Assembly (NCBI GenBank): GCA_947630625.1
Contig: CANRIL010000027.1
Location: 1-36,037 of the forward strand
Origin: an uncultured Clostridia bacterium
Lineage (GTDB): Bacteria; Bacillota; Clostridia; Oscillospirales; CAG-272
Reading direction: 5' to 3'
DNA: 36,037 bases
A program made the position numbers and the translations under genes. The notes below the pieces were generated by a model. The model was given only the letters and a program-made list of their open reading frames with translations, did no database searches and was not told where the DNA came from. Below are positions 16,845-23,655 of this stretch, one piece after another. How positions within the stretch are numbered: position 1 is the stretch's first letter; each line of letters starts with the position of its first letter.

Positions 16845-18060
16845 TTTCTTTTATCTTACCTTCTGCCGGACTCCCGTCCGTTATTTCGAATTCCTGTGTC
16901 TTTGCTATGTCCTCGATCTCTGTGATCGTGCACCTGATCTCATAAGCGTCGCCCGCCTCGTTCATGCCGCCGTCGACCGTATAGGAGAGAAGCGTCGCGC
17001 CGCGGCACGCGTCCGCAAACGCGAGCTTATACTCGCGGTAAGCGAGGGCGGACGCCTCCGTTTCCGTCAGCGTGCGCGAAACGGTATCGATCCTTGTATG
17101 CTGCGTTTTTACGATCTTTATGGGCAATCTGACCGTATTTAAAAGCACAACATCGTCCTCTGCTGTTATTGTATCATAAAAGGCGGGGTCAATTCTACCC
17201 CTTCCGCCGAAAAATATCTCTCTATCGAAAATTTTTATGCCGTATTCTGTCAAAATGTCGTCCGTTTTCACCTTTTCCTCGAACGAAAGCGGTATACTGA
17301 CGAAAATTTCCCTTTCGACCTCGGCATAGACCTCGCCGCGCGCGTACACGAACTCTACCCCCGCGCCCTCGTATTCGACGACGCCGGAGATCAGAAGCTG
17401 CCCCGCCTCAACCTCCTCGCCGATCTTCACCTGCGCCGACCCCGAATACGGCATGACGTTCGTTATCTTCCCGCCGCAGCGGGCGACGATGTTGGCGCAC
17501 GCGGCGGGAGGCGGCTCCCCGCCCGGCATATACTCGCGCACCTCGACGCGGGCGACGCTGCCCTTCATGTTTATCGCTATCCAGACGATATCGGGCGAGG
17601 CCATCAGGAATTTATTGTGCAGCACGTCGAAATCGACGTTTTTATGATACGTGCCGAGCCCGAAGCCGAGCTCGCGCAGCTCCTCTATTATTCTTTCGTC
17701 GGGTATGCTCTCGTTCCCCGTAACGTCGATGCGCCAGACAAAATCGTCCGAGATAAAGAGCGCCGCGACGAGCAGCGCGCCGCCGATAAACAGCCCGACG
17801 CGGCGTCTGTAACGGCGCAGAAGCACGGGCAGACCGTACATTTTCTTGATTTCATAATCGACTCCGCATTCCTGACAGATCGACTCGAACACGCAAACGT
17901 CGCGCGCGCGAAGTATTACCGTCCGTCCGCCGTCCCGCCGCCTGCGGCGGATCATGACGGGCAGCCCCGCCGCGAACAGCGCCTCCGTCACGCGGCTCAC
18001 CGAGCCGCCCGGTATCCTGACGGCGGCGGCCCCTATCAGCCAAAGGAATAAATATTTCAT
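16837..18060 (-). CDS. yqfD: Sporulation protein YqfD
   Basis: Mother-cell sporulation protein of the Bacillus stage IV YqfD family. The 407-residue protein has an N-terminal amphipathic region with PGGSVSRVTEAL, a cytoplasmic section and one clear transmembrane helix (about 88-104). A POTRA-like domain follows (WRIDVTGNESIPDERIIEELRELG), and then a beta-rich extracytoplasmic region. It overlaps yqfC by 4 bp (ATGA) upstream and phoH by 8 bp downstream. In Bacillus the yqfC-yqfD pair is controlled by sigma-E; no certain sigma-E promoter could be assigned here. Confidence 0.94.
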   Translation of the reverse strand: MKYLFLWLIGAAAVRIPGGSVSRVTEALFAAGLPVMIRRRRRDGGRTVILRARDVCVFESICQECGVDYEIKKMYGLPVLLRRYRRRVGLFIGGALLVAALFISDDFVWRIDVTGNESIPDERIIEELRELGFGLGTYHKNVDFDVLHNKFLMASPDIVWIAINMKGSVARVEVREYMPGGEPPPAACANIVARCGGKITNVMPYSGSAQVKIGEEVEAGQLLISGVVEYEGAGVEFVYARGEVYAEVEREIFVSIPLSFEEKVKTDDILTEYGIKIFDREIFFGGRGRIDPAFYDTITAEDDVVLLNTVRLPIKIVKTQHTRIDTVSRTLTETEASALAYREYKLAFADACRGATLLSYTVDGGMNEAGDAYEIRCTITEIEDIAKTQEFEITDGSPAEGKIKENG

Positions 18061-18356
18061 ACAGCGCCGCCCTCTTCTTCCGTCCCGACGGAAAAAATGC
18101 GGCCGCGCACCGTTATATCGCGCTCGCAGTATCTCACGATGTCAAGCCCCTCCCCGCGAATGTAGACAAGGACGCCTCCGGCGTCGATCGTGACCGTGGT
18201 TTCGTCATATGAAAGGATCGCGCGGCACCCGGTCACATACGCCTCTCTGCCGTCCGTCAGGGTGACGCTCCACCCGCCCGGCACCGCCTCGCTCGGCGTC
18301 TCAAACAGCCCCGCCGCAAGCTCCGACAGCGCTCCTTTCAGTCCCTTCTTTTTCAT
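18057..18356 (-). CDS. yqfC: Sporulation protein YqfC
   Basis: A 99-residue YabP/YqfC-family protein, first gene of the minus-strand cluster. Sporulation YqfC is a small beta-rich mother-cell protein encoded next to YqfD. The core runs VTLTDGREAYVTGCRAILSYDETTVTIDAG. The only ATG available has just TAAGGT in front of it, too close for normal Shine-Dalgarno use, and an in-frame TAA lies two codons upstream, so no longer form exists. A TATACT box only 5 nt before the ATG raises the possibility of a leaderless mRNA. Confidence 0.9.
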   Translation of the reverse strand: MKKKGLKGALSELAAGLFETPSEAVPGGWSVTLTDGREAYVTGCRAILSYDETTVTIDAGGVLVYIRGEGLDIVRYCERDITVRGRIFSVGTEEEGGAV

Positions 18357-18361
18357 ACCTT

Positions 18362-18391
18362 AGTATAATTCTCCCCAAGCTTTACATATAA
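18362..18391 (-). promoter_or_regulatory. Possible promoter abutting the yqfC start codon
   Basis: On the minus strand a TATACT box (18367-18362) stands 5 nt before the yqfC ATG, with TTATAT about 18 bp further upstream. Transcription would start at or beside the ATG. The -35 is weak and the box also partly resembles a sigma-E -10, so assignment is tentative. Confidence 0.35.
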
Positions 18392-18457
18392 ATGATTCTG
18401 CCATACAAATTTTCAGCCGCCCGGCTGCTAAATTCATATGTCGGAGAATTTGTCTTT

Positions 18458-19660
18458 ATGAAAAAGCCGGATATGGCGGCGACGCTCACCGCCGCCGTTT
18501 TTGCCGTCTCGCTGCTCCTTCTCGTCATGCCGGACACCGTTTCGGAGGCGACCGGGCGCGCGCTCTCGCTCTGCGCCGCGCGCGTCGTCCCTTCCGTGTT
18601 CCCGTTTTCCGTGCTCTCCTCTCTCATCGTCGCCGTCGGCGGCGCGTCCGCGCTCGACCGCGCGCTCTCGCCGGTCAGCCGGGTCCTTTTCGGCTCGGAG
18701 CGCGGCGCGTCGGCGCTGCTGCTCGGCATGATGTTCGGCTTCCCGCTCGGCGCGCTGACCGTGGGCGCCGAATACCGCGCGGGCGCGCTCGGTCGGCGCG
18801 AGTCGGCGCGGCTTTTAGCCTTCGTCTGCTGCGCCTCGCCGACGTTCCCGGTCTACGCCGTCGGCGTCGGATGCTTCGGCAGCGCCTCCGTCGGCGTCGC
18901 GATCTGGCTCTCGCAGGCGGCTGCCTCCGTCATTATCGGCGTGCTGCTCCGCGGGGGAGCGAAAAGATCAGCCCCCGCGCCGTCCGCGGGCGGGGGTGAT
19001 GTTATACCCGCGCCGTCCGTGCGCAGGGGTGATGTTATACCCGCGCCGTCCGAGCGCGGGGGTGATGTTATACCCGCGCCGTCCGAGCGCGGGGGTGATG
19101 TTATACCCGCGCCGCCGGGCGCGGCGGCGCTCATCACGCGCGCGATAACGGACGCCTCGCGCGTCATCGTCAACGTCTGCGGCGCGGTGACGTTTTTCTC
19201 GATCATGTCCGCCGCCGCCTCGCGCCTCATCGGCGATCTGACCGATTCGCCGCTGCCGGGGCTCGTCATCTCGGCTGTATTTGAATTTTCGGGCGGGACT
19301 GCCGCCGCGGCGGAGGCTTACGCCGCCGGTGAGATCAGCCGGTCGGCGGCAGTCGCGCTCGCCGCGTTTTCGGTAGGGTTTGCCGGGCTGTCCGTCATGT
19401 TTCAGACCGCGTCCGTCTGCGACGGTATCCCGCTTCTTCCGCACGTCTGCGGCAAGCTCGCGACGGGCGCGGTCACGGCGATCGTTTCATATTTCGTCTC
19501 GCGGCTGCCGTCGTTTCAGTCAGTATTTTATTCGCCCGACGAGCTGCAGACGCCCGCCGCGTTCCCGTTCGCGTTTGGGCTTTTGTCGGCGGCGGCAGTG
19601 CTATCTGCAGTATTTATCTTTTACAAAAGGGGTTGCAAAAACGGACGACATGGATTATAA
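18458..19660 (+). CDS. ylbJ: Sporulation integral membrane protein YlbJ
   Basis: A 400-residue polytopic membrane protein needed in the mother cell for spore cortex formation in Bacillus. Hydrophobic segments alternate throughout. Family hallmarks include VVPSVFPFSVLSS, GMMFGFPLGALTVG and a CCASPTFPV segment. The start at MKKPDM was preferred over an ATG 66 bp upstream because GGAGAA precedes it and the upstream sequence is not family-like. Between two membrane segments, residues about 175-219 are replaced by four in-frame copies of an 11-residue repeat (consensus GGDVIPAPSER), absent from usual YlbJ. The gene diverges from yqfC; a CATACAAAT stretch at 18402 could be a sigma-E -10, with no convincing -35. 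Confidence 0.9.
   Translation: MKKPDMAATLTAAVFAVSLLLLVMPDTVSEATGRALSLCAARVVPSVFPFSVLSSLIVAVGGASALDRALSPVSRVLFGSERGASALLLGMMFGFPLGALTVGAEYRAGALGRRESARLLAFVCCASPTFPVYAVGVGCFGSASVGVAIWLSQAAASVIIGVLLRGGAKRSAPAPSAGGGDVIPAPSVRRGDVIPAPSERGGDVIPAPSERGGDVIPAPPGAAALITRAITDASRVIVNVCGAVTFFSIMSAAASRLIGDLTDSPLPGLVISAVFEFSGGTAAAAEAYAAGEISRSAAVALAAFSVGFAGLSVMFQTASVCDGIPLLPHVCGKLATGAVTAIVSYFVSRLPSFQSVFYSPDELQTPAAFPFAFGLLSAAAVLSAVFIFYKRGCKNGRHGL
18974..19114 (+). repeat. 33-bp tandem repeat array inside ylbJ
   Basis: Four copies of GGGTGATGTTATACCC begin at 18994, 19027, 19060 and 19093, exactly 33 bp apart, linked by CGCGCCGTCCG-type spacers. The period is a multiple of three, so copy-number change keeps the frame. 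The encoded insert lies in a hydrophilic loop. Confidence 0.9.
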
Positions 19661-19661
19661 T
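19633..19661 (+). promoter_or_regulatory. Promoter inside the ylbJ 3' end
   Basis: TTGCAA (19633-19638), 17-bp spacer, perfect TATAAT (19656-19661) overlapping the ylbJ stop. It would start transcription near 19668, just upstream of the small Cys-rich gene. Confidence 0.5.
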
Positions 19662-19691
19662 ATGGTGGAGAAACTCGAAACGGAGATGCGC

Positions 19692-19898
19692 ATGAAAAGG
19701 ACGGACGGCGACGAAGATATGATATGCGCGCGTTGCGTATGCGGTACGCCGCTCTTCACGGGCGACGCCGTGCTTTGCCGCCGGCGCGGGCTCGTCTGGG
19801 CGACGGCGCGGTGCCGCCGCTTCCGCTATGACCCGCTCAAGCGCGATGTTAAGCCCACACCACCTTTGCCAAGGCTTGATTTCTCCGAGCTCCCGTAA
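19692..19898 (+). CDS. Small Cys-rich conserved hypothetical protein
   Basis: A 68-residue protein with CARCVCGTPLFTGDAVLC, a later Cys in ATARCRRFRYDPLKR, and a Pro-rich C-terminus ending LDFSELP. Two or three CxxC-like positions suggest a zinc-ribbon-like metal site. From memory, short clostridial proteins of this pattern (Cys pair, then CRxYRYDPLKRxP) are common but uncharacterised. The start at 19692 was chosen because GGAG lies 6 nt upstream and the predicted transcript starts near 19668. Upstream in-frame ATGs at 19650 and 19686 are possible, the first overlapping ylbJ. A hairpin with a T-run begins at its stop codon. No function is proposed. Confidence 0.7.
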   Translation: MKRTDGDEDMICARCVCGTPLFTGDAVLCRRRGLVWATARCRRFRYDPLKRDVKPTPPLPRLDFSELP

Positions 19899-19916
19899 AA
19901 ACGGAGCTGAGTTTTT
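19888..19916 (+). terminator. Terminator-like hairpin at the end of the small Cys-rich gene
   Basis: AGCTCC(C)GT pairs with ACGGAGCT across AAAA, with one bulged C, followed by GAGTTTTT. It overlaps the stop codon. If efficient, the downstream leader would need another promoter, and none is obvious, so partial readthrough is likely. Confidence 0.55.
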
Positions 19917-19927
19917 AATAAATGAAG

Positions 19928-20020
19928 GAGGCTTGTATATGGACCCTGATAACAGTAACAGTACATACGGTCGAAGGCAGACGTTTCATATACAGCCGTC
20001 CGCACCCGCATTTTAGCGGG
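19928..20020 (+). promoter_or_regulatory. Structured mgtE leader RNA (candidate riboregulator)
   Basis: GGCTTGTATATG (19930-19941) pairs with CATATACAGCC (19987-19997) as 11 bp with one bulged T. Inside it, GACC (19942-19945) pairs with GGTC (19969-19972), and CTG/CAG closes an ATAA loop (19946-19955), giving a branched fold. A CCCGC/GCGGG hairpin (20005-20020) follows. The outer helix buries part of the GGAGG site and the ATG of the 25-codon leader ORF. I do not recognise an M-box or another known riboswitch consensus. The structure was found by eye only. Confidence 0.5.
19939..20016 (+). CDS. 25-codon leader ORF upstream of mgtE
   Basis: A short frame with a strong GAAGGAGG site 8 nt before ATG encodes a 25-residue peptide starting MDPDNSNSTYGRRQ and ending QPSAPAF. 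An acidic-Pro N-terminus followed by Arg residues recalls the enterobacterial MgtL leader (MEPDPTPLPRRR), whose translation destabilises at low Mg2+. That likeness is an inference from a few residues. The alternative is that the sequence is conserved for RNA structure and the frame is accidental, since the start region and codons 17-20 pair with each other. Confidence 0.45.
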   Translation: MDPDNSNSTYGRRQTFHIQPSAPAF

Positions 20021-20060
20021 CGTCTTCTCGCGCTTATAAAATTATGAAATATATTTGCCC

Positions 20061-20120
20061 AAGACCGCAATTCATCCCTGACTGAAAAAAATCCGAACCG
20101 GGAGGATGCACGGTCTTTTT
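20061..20120 (+). promoter_or_regulatory. Possible attenuator hairpin overlapping the mgtE start
   Basis: AAGACCG (20061-20067) pairs with CGGTCTT (20111-20117), and CATCC (20073-20077) with GGATG (20104-20108), closing a 26-nt loop. TTT follows directly. The structure covers the GGGAGG site and the first mgtE ATG, so it could end transcription or block translation. Confidence 0.45.
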
Positions 20121-21500
20121 CCGCGCAAAAATAACGATATGACCGAACTTTACGACACGATAAACACGCTGATCGACGAAAAAAAGATCGGCGAGCTGCA
20201 CCGCCTGTTTCACGACATGCCCGCCGCCGACATTGCGGAGCTGCTGACCGAATTTGACGACGACAAGCTCCTTTTACTTTTCCGCGTTCTGCCGAAGGAG
20301 GCGGCGGCGGACGTATTTGTCATGATGGACACCGACCAGATGGAGGAGCTGATCGGCGCGTTCAGCGACCGCGAGCTGACGGCGCTGATCGAGGACATGT
20401 ACCTCGACGACGCCGTTGACGTGATCGAGGAAATGCCCGCAAACGTTGCCGAGCGCGTGCTTTCCCGCGCCTCCGCCGAGACGCGGCGCGAGATCAACGC
20501 GCTGCTCAAGTACCCGCACGACAGCGCGGGCAGCCTTCTGACGACCGAATACGTCCGCTTCTACCCGGACACGACGGTAGCCGGCGCTTTCGAGGTCATC
20601 CGCCGCACCGGCATTGACAAGGAGACTGTCTACACGTGCTACGTCACGGACAGGCAGCGCCATCTCGTCGGCGTTATCTCCGCGCGGACGCTCATGCTCG
20701 CCGACATGGACGACGTTGTGGGCGACATCATGGAGCAAAACGTCATCTCCGTCAGCACGCTCGACGACAAGGAATTCGTCGCGAACCAGCTGCAAAAATA
20801 TGACTTTCTCGCCCTTCCCGTCGTCGATTCCGAAGACCGCATGATCGGGATCGTCACGGTCGACGACGCGATTGATGTCATCGTTGACGAATACAGTGAG
20901 GACATCGAAATCATGGCGGCTATCACGCCGACGGACAAGCCTTACTTGAAGCAGTCCGTCTTCTCGATCTGGAAAAACCGAATCCCGTGGCTGCTGCTCC
21001 TGATGATCTCGGCGACATTCACGGGGATGATAATCTCAAGCTTTGAAGAGGCGCTCGCAGCGCAGGTCGCGCTGACGGCGTTCATCCCGATGCTGATGGA
21101 CACGGGCGGAAACTCCGGCAGCCAGGCATCCGTGACGGTCATCAGGGGAATTTCGCTTGACGAGATCGAATTTTCGGATTTGTTCCGCGTCATGTGGAAG
21201 GAGCTCCGAATCTCTTTCCTCTGCGGGATCTCGCTCGCGGCGGCGACGTTTATAAAGATCATGCTCGTCGACAACCTTTTGATGAGGAGCGGCGTTTCGA
21301 TGACCGTTGCCGCCGTCGTCTGCCTGACGCTGTTTTTCACGGTCGTCTGCGCGAAGCTCATCGGCTGCGCGATGCCGCTGCTTGCGAAAAAGCTCGGCTT
21401 TGACCCGGCGGTTATGGCGAGCCCGTTTATCACGACGATCGTCGACGCCGTTTCCCTGCTGCTCTATTTCTGCTTCGCAAGCGCTATATTGGGGCTGTAA
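20106..21500 (+). CDS. mgtE: Magnesium transporter MgtE
   Basis: Mg2+ channel/transporter of the MgtE family. The 464-residue protein has the N-terminal superhelical domain (about 15-140), a CBS pair that senses Mg2+ (about 145-265), a connecting helix and five membrane segments (about 290-464). The conserved pore features LMDTGGNSGSQ and LGFDPAVMASPFITTIVDAVSLLLYF are intact. The start is uncertain. The ATG at 20106 has GGGAGG abutting it with no spacing, while the ATG at 20139 (MTELYDTIN) fits the family N-terminus better but has no ribosome site. The unusual leader and the hairpin over the start suggest regulated expression. Confidence 0.95.
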   Translation: MHGLFPRKNNDMTELYDTINTLIDEKKIGELHRLFHDMPAADIAELLTEFDDDKLLLLFRVLPKEAAADVFVMMDTDQMEELIGAFSDRELTALIEDMYLDDAVDVIEEMPANVAERVLSRASAETRREINALLKYPHDSAGSLLTTEYVRFYPDTTVAGAFEVIRRTGIDKETVYTCYVTDRQRHLVGVISARTLMLADMDDVVGDIMEQNVISVSTLDDKEFVANQLQKYDFLALPVVDSEDRMIGIVTVDDAIDVIVDEYSEDIEIMAAITPTDKPYLKQSVFSIWKNRIPWLLLLMISATFTGMIISSFEEALAAQVALTAFIPMLMDTGGNSGSQASVTVIRGISLDEIEFSDLFRVMWKELRISFLCGISLAAATFIKIMLVDNLLMRSGVSMTVAAVVCLTLFFTVVCAKLIGCAMPLLAKKLGFDPAVMASPFITTIVDAVSLLLYFCFASAILGL

Positions 21501-21589
21501 ATTTTTAGGCTTGCGGGCGGTATTCCTGCTTGCGAACACACGTTCTTTTAAAACGGTATCCCCGTTTAATCGGCAAAGGAAGGTATCAC

Positions 21590-22084
21590 ATGCTTACTTT
21601 CAGAAAAATGACCGCGGACGATTACGGCGCGGTTGACGGACTTATGCGTGAGCTTCACGCGCTTCATGCGGAAGCGCGTCCGGACATGTACGTACCGGTC
21701 GAGCATCCGTACACGCATGAGGAATTTCTCCGCCGCGTGTCGGGCGACGGCTGGATCTCGCTTTTAGCCGAATCAGGCGGCGCGGTCGTCGGAATCACGT
21801 TCGTTGAGCTGCGCGAGCGCGAGTTCATGGTAAATTCGCGCACGGCATACATGCACGACATCTACGTCGTCCCCGCCAAACGGCGGGGGAAGATCGGCAC
21901 GATGCTCTACCGCATGGCGGAACGCGAAGCGCGGGAGCGCGGCGCGCACCGTCTCGACATCATGGTGTGGTCGTTCAACGAACCTGCCCTCGCCTTCTAC
22001 CGCGCCATGGGATTCACCCCCCAGCGCACCTTCCTCGAAAAAGACATCCGCGAAGAACACTTCCCCCGCGACTGCGAGGGGTGA
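21590..22084 (+). CDS. GNAT family N-acetyltransferase
   Basis: A 164-residue acetyl-CoA-dependent acyltransferase. The acetyl-CoA-binding motif A is IYVVPAKRRGKIGTMLYRMAE (about 95-115), and motif B includes WSFNEPALAFYRAMGFTPQR near the C-terminus. The start was set at MLTFRKMTADDYGAV because AAGGAAGG lies 7 nt upstream; an in-frame ATG 60 bp earlier lacks family similarity. It follows mgtE by 90 bp, which holds only a weak AAACGG/CCGTTT hairpin. The substrate is unknown. A perfect 13-bp hairpin, the head of composite repeat copy A, begins 10 bp after the stop. Confidence 0.88.
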   Translation: MLTFRKMTADDYGAVDGLMRELHALHAEARPDMYVPVEHPYTHEEFLRRVSGDGWISLLAESGGAVVGITFVELREREFMVNSRTAYMHDIYVVPAKRRGKIGTMLYRMAEREARERGAHRLDIMVWSFNEPALAFYRAMGFTPQRTFLEKDIREEHFPRDCEG

Positions 22085-22094
22085 CCGGCTTTTA

Positions 22095-22420
22095 CTGGGG
22101 GTGCCTTTCGAGAAGGCACCCCCAGACCCCCGCGAAAGCTTTTATGGATGGTTATTTTTATTTGCGTTTGTGTGGCGGGAGCTGCGGAGGCGTTTGTCTT
22201 GTGGGAAATTTTTTAGAGATAAAGTTTCGTTTGGTGCTCGGCTTCACCTGCGCTCCGCCTATATGGGAGCCGCGGGGGATATGTGCTGAGCGCTTGTTTT
22301 TTGAGCGAAAAACTATAGAGATATAATCTCGTTTGGTGCTCGGCTGCGCCTGTGCTCCGCCTATATGGGAGCCGTGGGAGAGATGTGCCGAGCGCTTGTT
22401 TTTTGGCTGTAATATAATGG
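22095..22420 (+). repeat. Composite dispersed repeat, copy A
   Basis: Head: perfect 13-bp hairpin (22095-22107 with 22113-22125). It is followed by CAGACCCCCGCGAAAGCTTT, ATGGATGG and GTTTGTGTG motifs. The core TTTGGTGCTCGGCTTCACC (from 22230) with CTCCGCCTATATGGGAG comes 104 bp after the hairpin. The tail is duplicated in tandem. No gene is visible in 22085-22639. Confidence 0.75.
22212..22415 (+). repeat. 102-bp tandem duplication of the repeat tail
   Basis: Units 22212-22313 and 22314-22415 align without gaps in the stretches checked (core, CTCCGCCTATATGGGAGCC, GAGCGCTTGTTTTTT), at a constant 102-bp offset. Confidence 0.8.
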
Positions 22421-22439
22421 CTTTCATCCATGAAACGCC

Positions 22440-22620
22440 CTATTATCTCTGATTCGCAGCGCAGGTGAAGCCGAGCACCAAACGGGCAGGACTTCTTAAA
22501 AGCGGACAAAAAAACAACCGCCTGTCCCGGATACCGGCACACAAACGGCTGTTTTAAATAACCCATCCATAAGAAGTTTTGACGGGGGTCTGGGGGAGAC
22601 TTTCTCAAAAGTCTCCCCCA
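22440..22620 (-). repeat. Composite dispersed repeat, copy B (inverted)
   Basis: On the minus strand: 13-bp hairpin (22620-22608 with 22603-22591), then GACCCCCG, ATGGATGGGTTATTT, GTTTGTGTGCCGGTA, and the core TTTGGTGCTCGGCTTCACC about 108 bp on (ending near 22465). Copies A and B face each other, each with its hairpin just past the stop of a converging gene. Confidence 0.75.
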
Positions 22621-22639
22621 CAAGAGACCCCCCAAGCGG

Positions 22640-23533
22640 TCACCCGAAGAACACGTGGTTTGCGACGGTGGCGATGTAGGGGCGGTTTTTGCCTGCCCAT
22701 GAGGTGTAGCGGATCGACTTTGAACAGAAGAAGAAAACGTCACGTCGCCAGCGGACGCCTTCCATGCAGAGCTTGGCGGCGACGACGCTTTCATCGGTCG
22801 GCTCGCGGAAGATCGAGCCGGAGTATGCCGGGGTAAACTGGACGCCGCAGCTCATGTCGAAGATAACGTCATAGATCGAATCCGGATATAGATCGCTTTC
22901 GACGCGGTTGTATACGACGGCTCCTACCGCGAGCTTGCCTAAAAGCGGCTCGCCGCGGGCCTCGGCGCTGATGATGTGCGAGAGCCAGAAAAGCTCGCGC
23001 TCGTCGTAAAATTCGCCGCCCGGCATGATCGTTGACGGCTCGCCTGTAAGAGATACCTCCATTTTGCCGCCGTCCCAGCCAACGTCGATGCCGAACGACT
23101 TCGCGAGCGGGCGAACGGCGACCATCATCACGCCGTCGTCAACGTAGTTGTCAACGATGCAGAAGAGCGCGCGCCCGTTTGCGAGTATGTACGGCTCGCC
23201 GACTGCCGCCGTGATCGTCATGCCGCGCCAGACGGCGGACGCCGTCTGCGTCGCCTCGTCCCAGCCGATGACCGCCTCGCCGCCGGAGAGCGCATCGCAT
23301 AAACGCCGGAACGGCACGCGCGTCACCGAATCGATTATGACGCACTTGTCGCGCGCAAACGGCTCCCCGCCGATAAATACGCCGACATCCTCTCTTACGC
23401 CCGTGGCGGCTTCGCCGCCGCTTCCCCCGCCCGCGGCGGCTTCGCCGCCGCTTGCTGTCGCCGCCAAGGGCGAGGACGAAACGACCGCGCACGCGAAAAC
23501 GGCCGCGAGCGTCCTTTTCACATTCCTTTTCAT
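22640..23533 (-). CDS. SleB-like cell wall hydrolase with copper amine oxidase N-like domain
   Basis: Secreted or spore-associated peptidoglycan hydrolase. The 297-residue protein has a signal peptide (about 1-28), a Gly/Glu/Ala linker (29-45), a stalk region of copper amine oxidase N-terminal type (about 50-165) and a SleB/Hydrolase_2 catalytic domain (about 180-297). The domain contains LSHIISAEARGEPLLGKLAVGAVVYNRV, with E191 as the likely catalytic acid. SleB-type enzymes are lytic transglycosylases acting on spore cortex at germination, but stalk-domain versions may act in vegetative or sporulating cells. GGAGG precedes the ATG. The linker is encoded by duplicated GCGGCTTCGCCGCCGCTT blocks. 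Confidence 0.88.
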   Translation of the reverse strand: MKRNVKRTLAAVFACAVVSSSPLAATASGGEAAAGGGSGGEAATGVREDVGVFIGGEPFARDKCVIIDSVTRVPFRRLCDALSGGEAVIGWDEATQTASAVWRGMTITAAVGEPYILANGRALFCIVDNYVDDGVMMVAVRPLAKSFGIDVGWDGGKMEVSLTGEPSTIMPGGEFYDERELFWLSHIISAEARGEPLLGKLAVGAVVYNRVESDLYPDSIYDVIFDMSCGVQFTPAYSGSIFREPTDESVVAAKLCMEGVRWRRDVFFFCSKSIRYTSWAGKNRPYIATVANHVFFG

Positions 23534-23655
23534 TTAAATTCCTCCCTTCGCGCCTTCTTCGGCGCCAAATATATGATACCGCAAGCATTATAAAAAACGC
23601 GTCATATCCGCGCCGCATATGGGAGGCAATTTCCCCGTTTCCGGCTGGGGCGGCG

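Noticed and set aside
18974-19114. CRISPR array in ylbJ
   Set aside because: The units are adjacent with near-identical spacers, keep the reading frame and lie inside a gene; this is a tandem repeat, not repeat-spacer DNA.
19928-20105. M-box (ykoK) riboswitch before mgtE
   Set aside because: A GAGGCT segment and a GUCGAA segment look superficially similar, but the conserved M-box core and length are not present.
22158-22427. 89-codon minus-strand frame with repeated SHIGGAQ-PSTKR
   Set aside because: The peptide repeat simply reflects the 102-bp DNA tandem duplication; no ribosome site or homologous domain is recognised.
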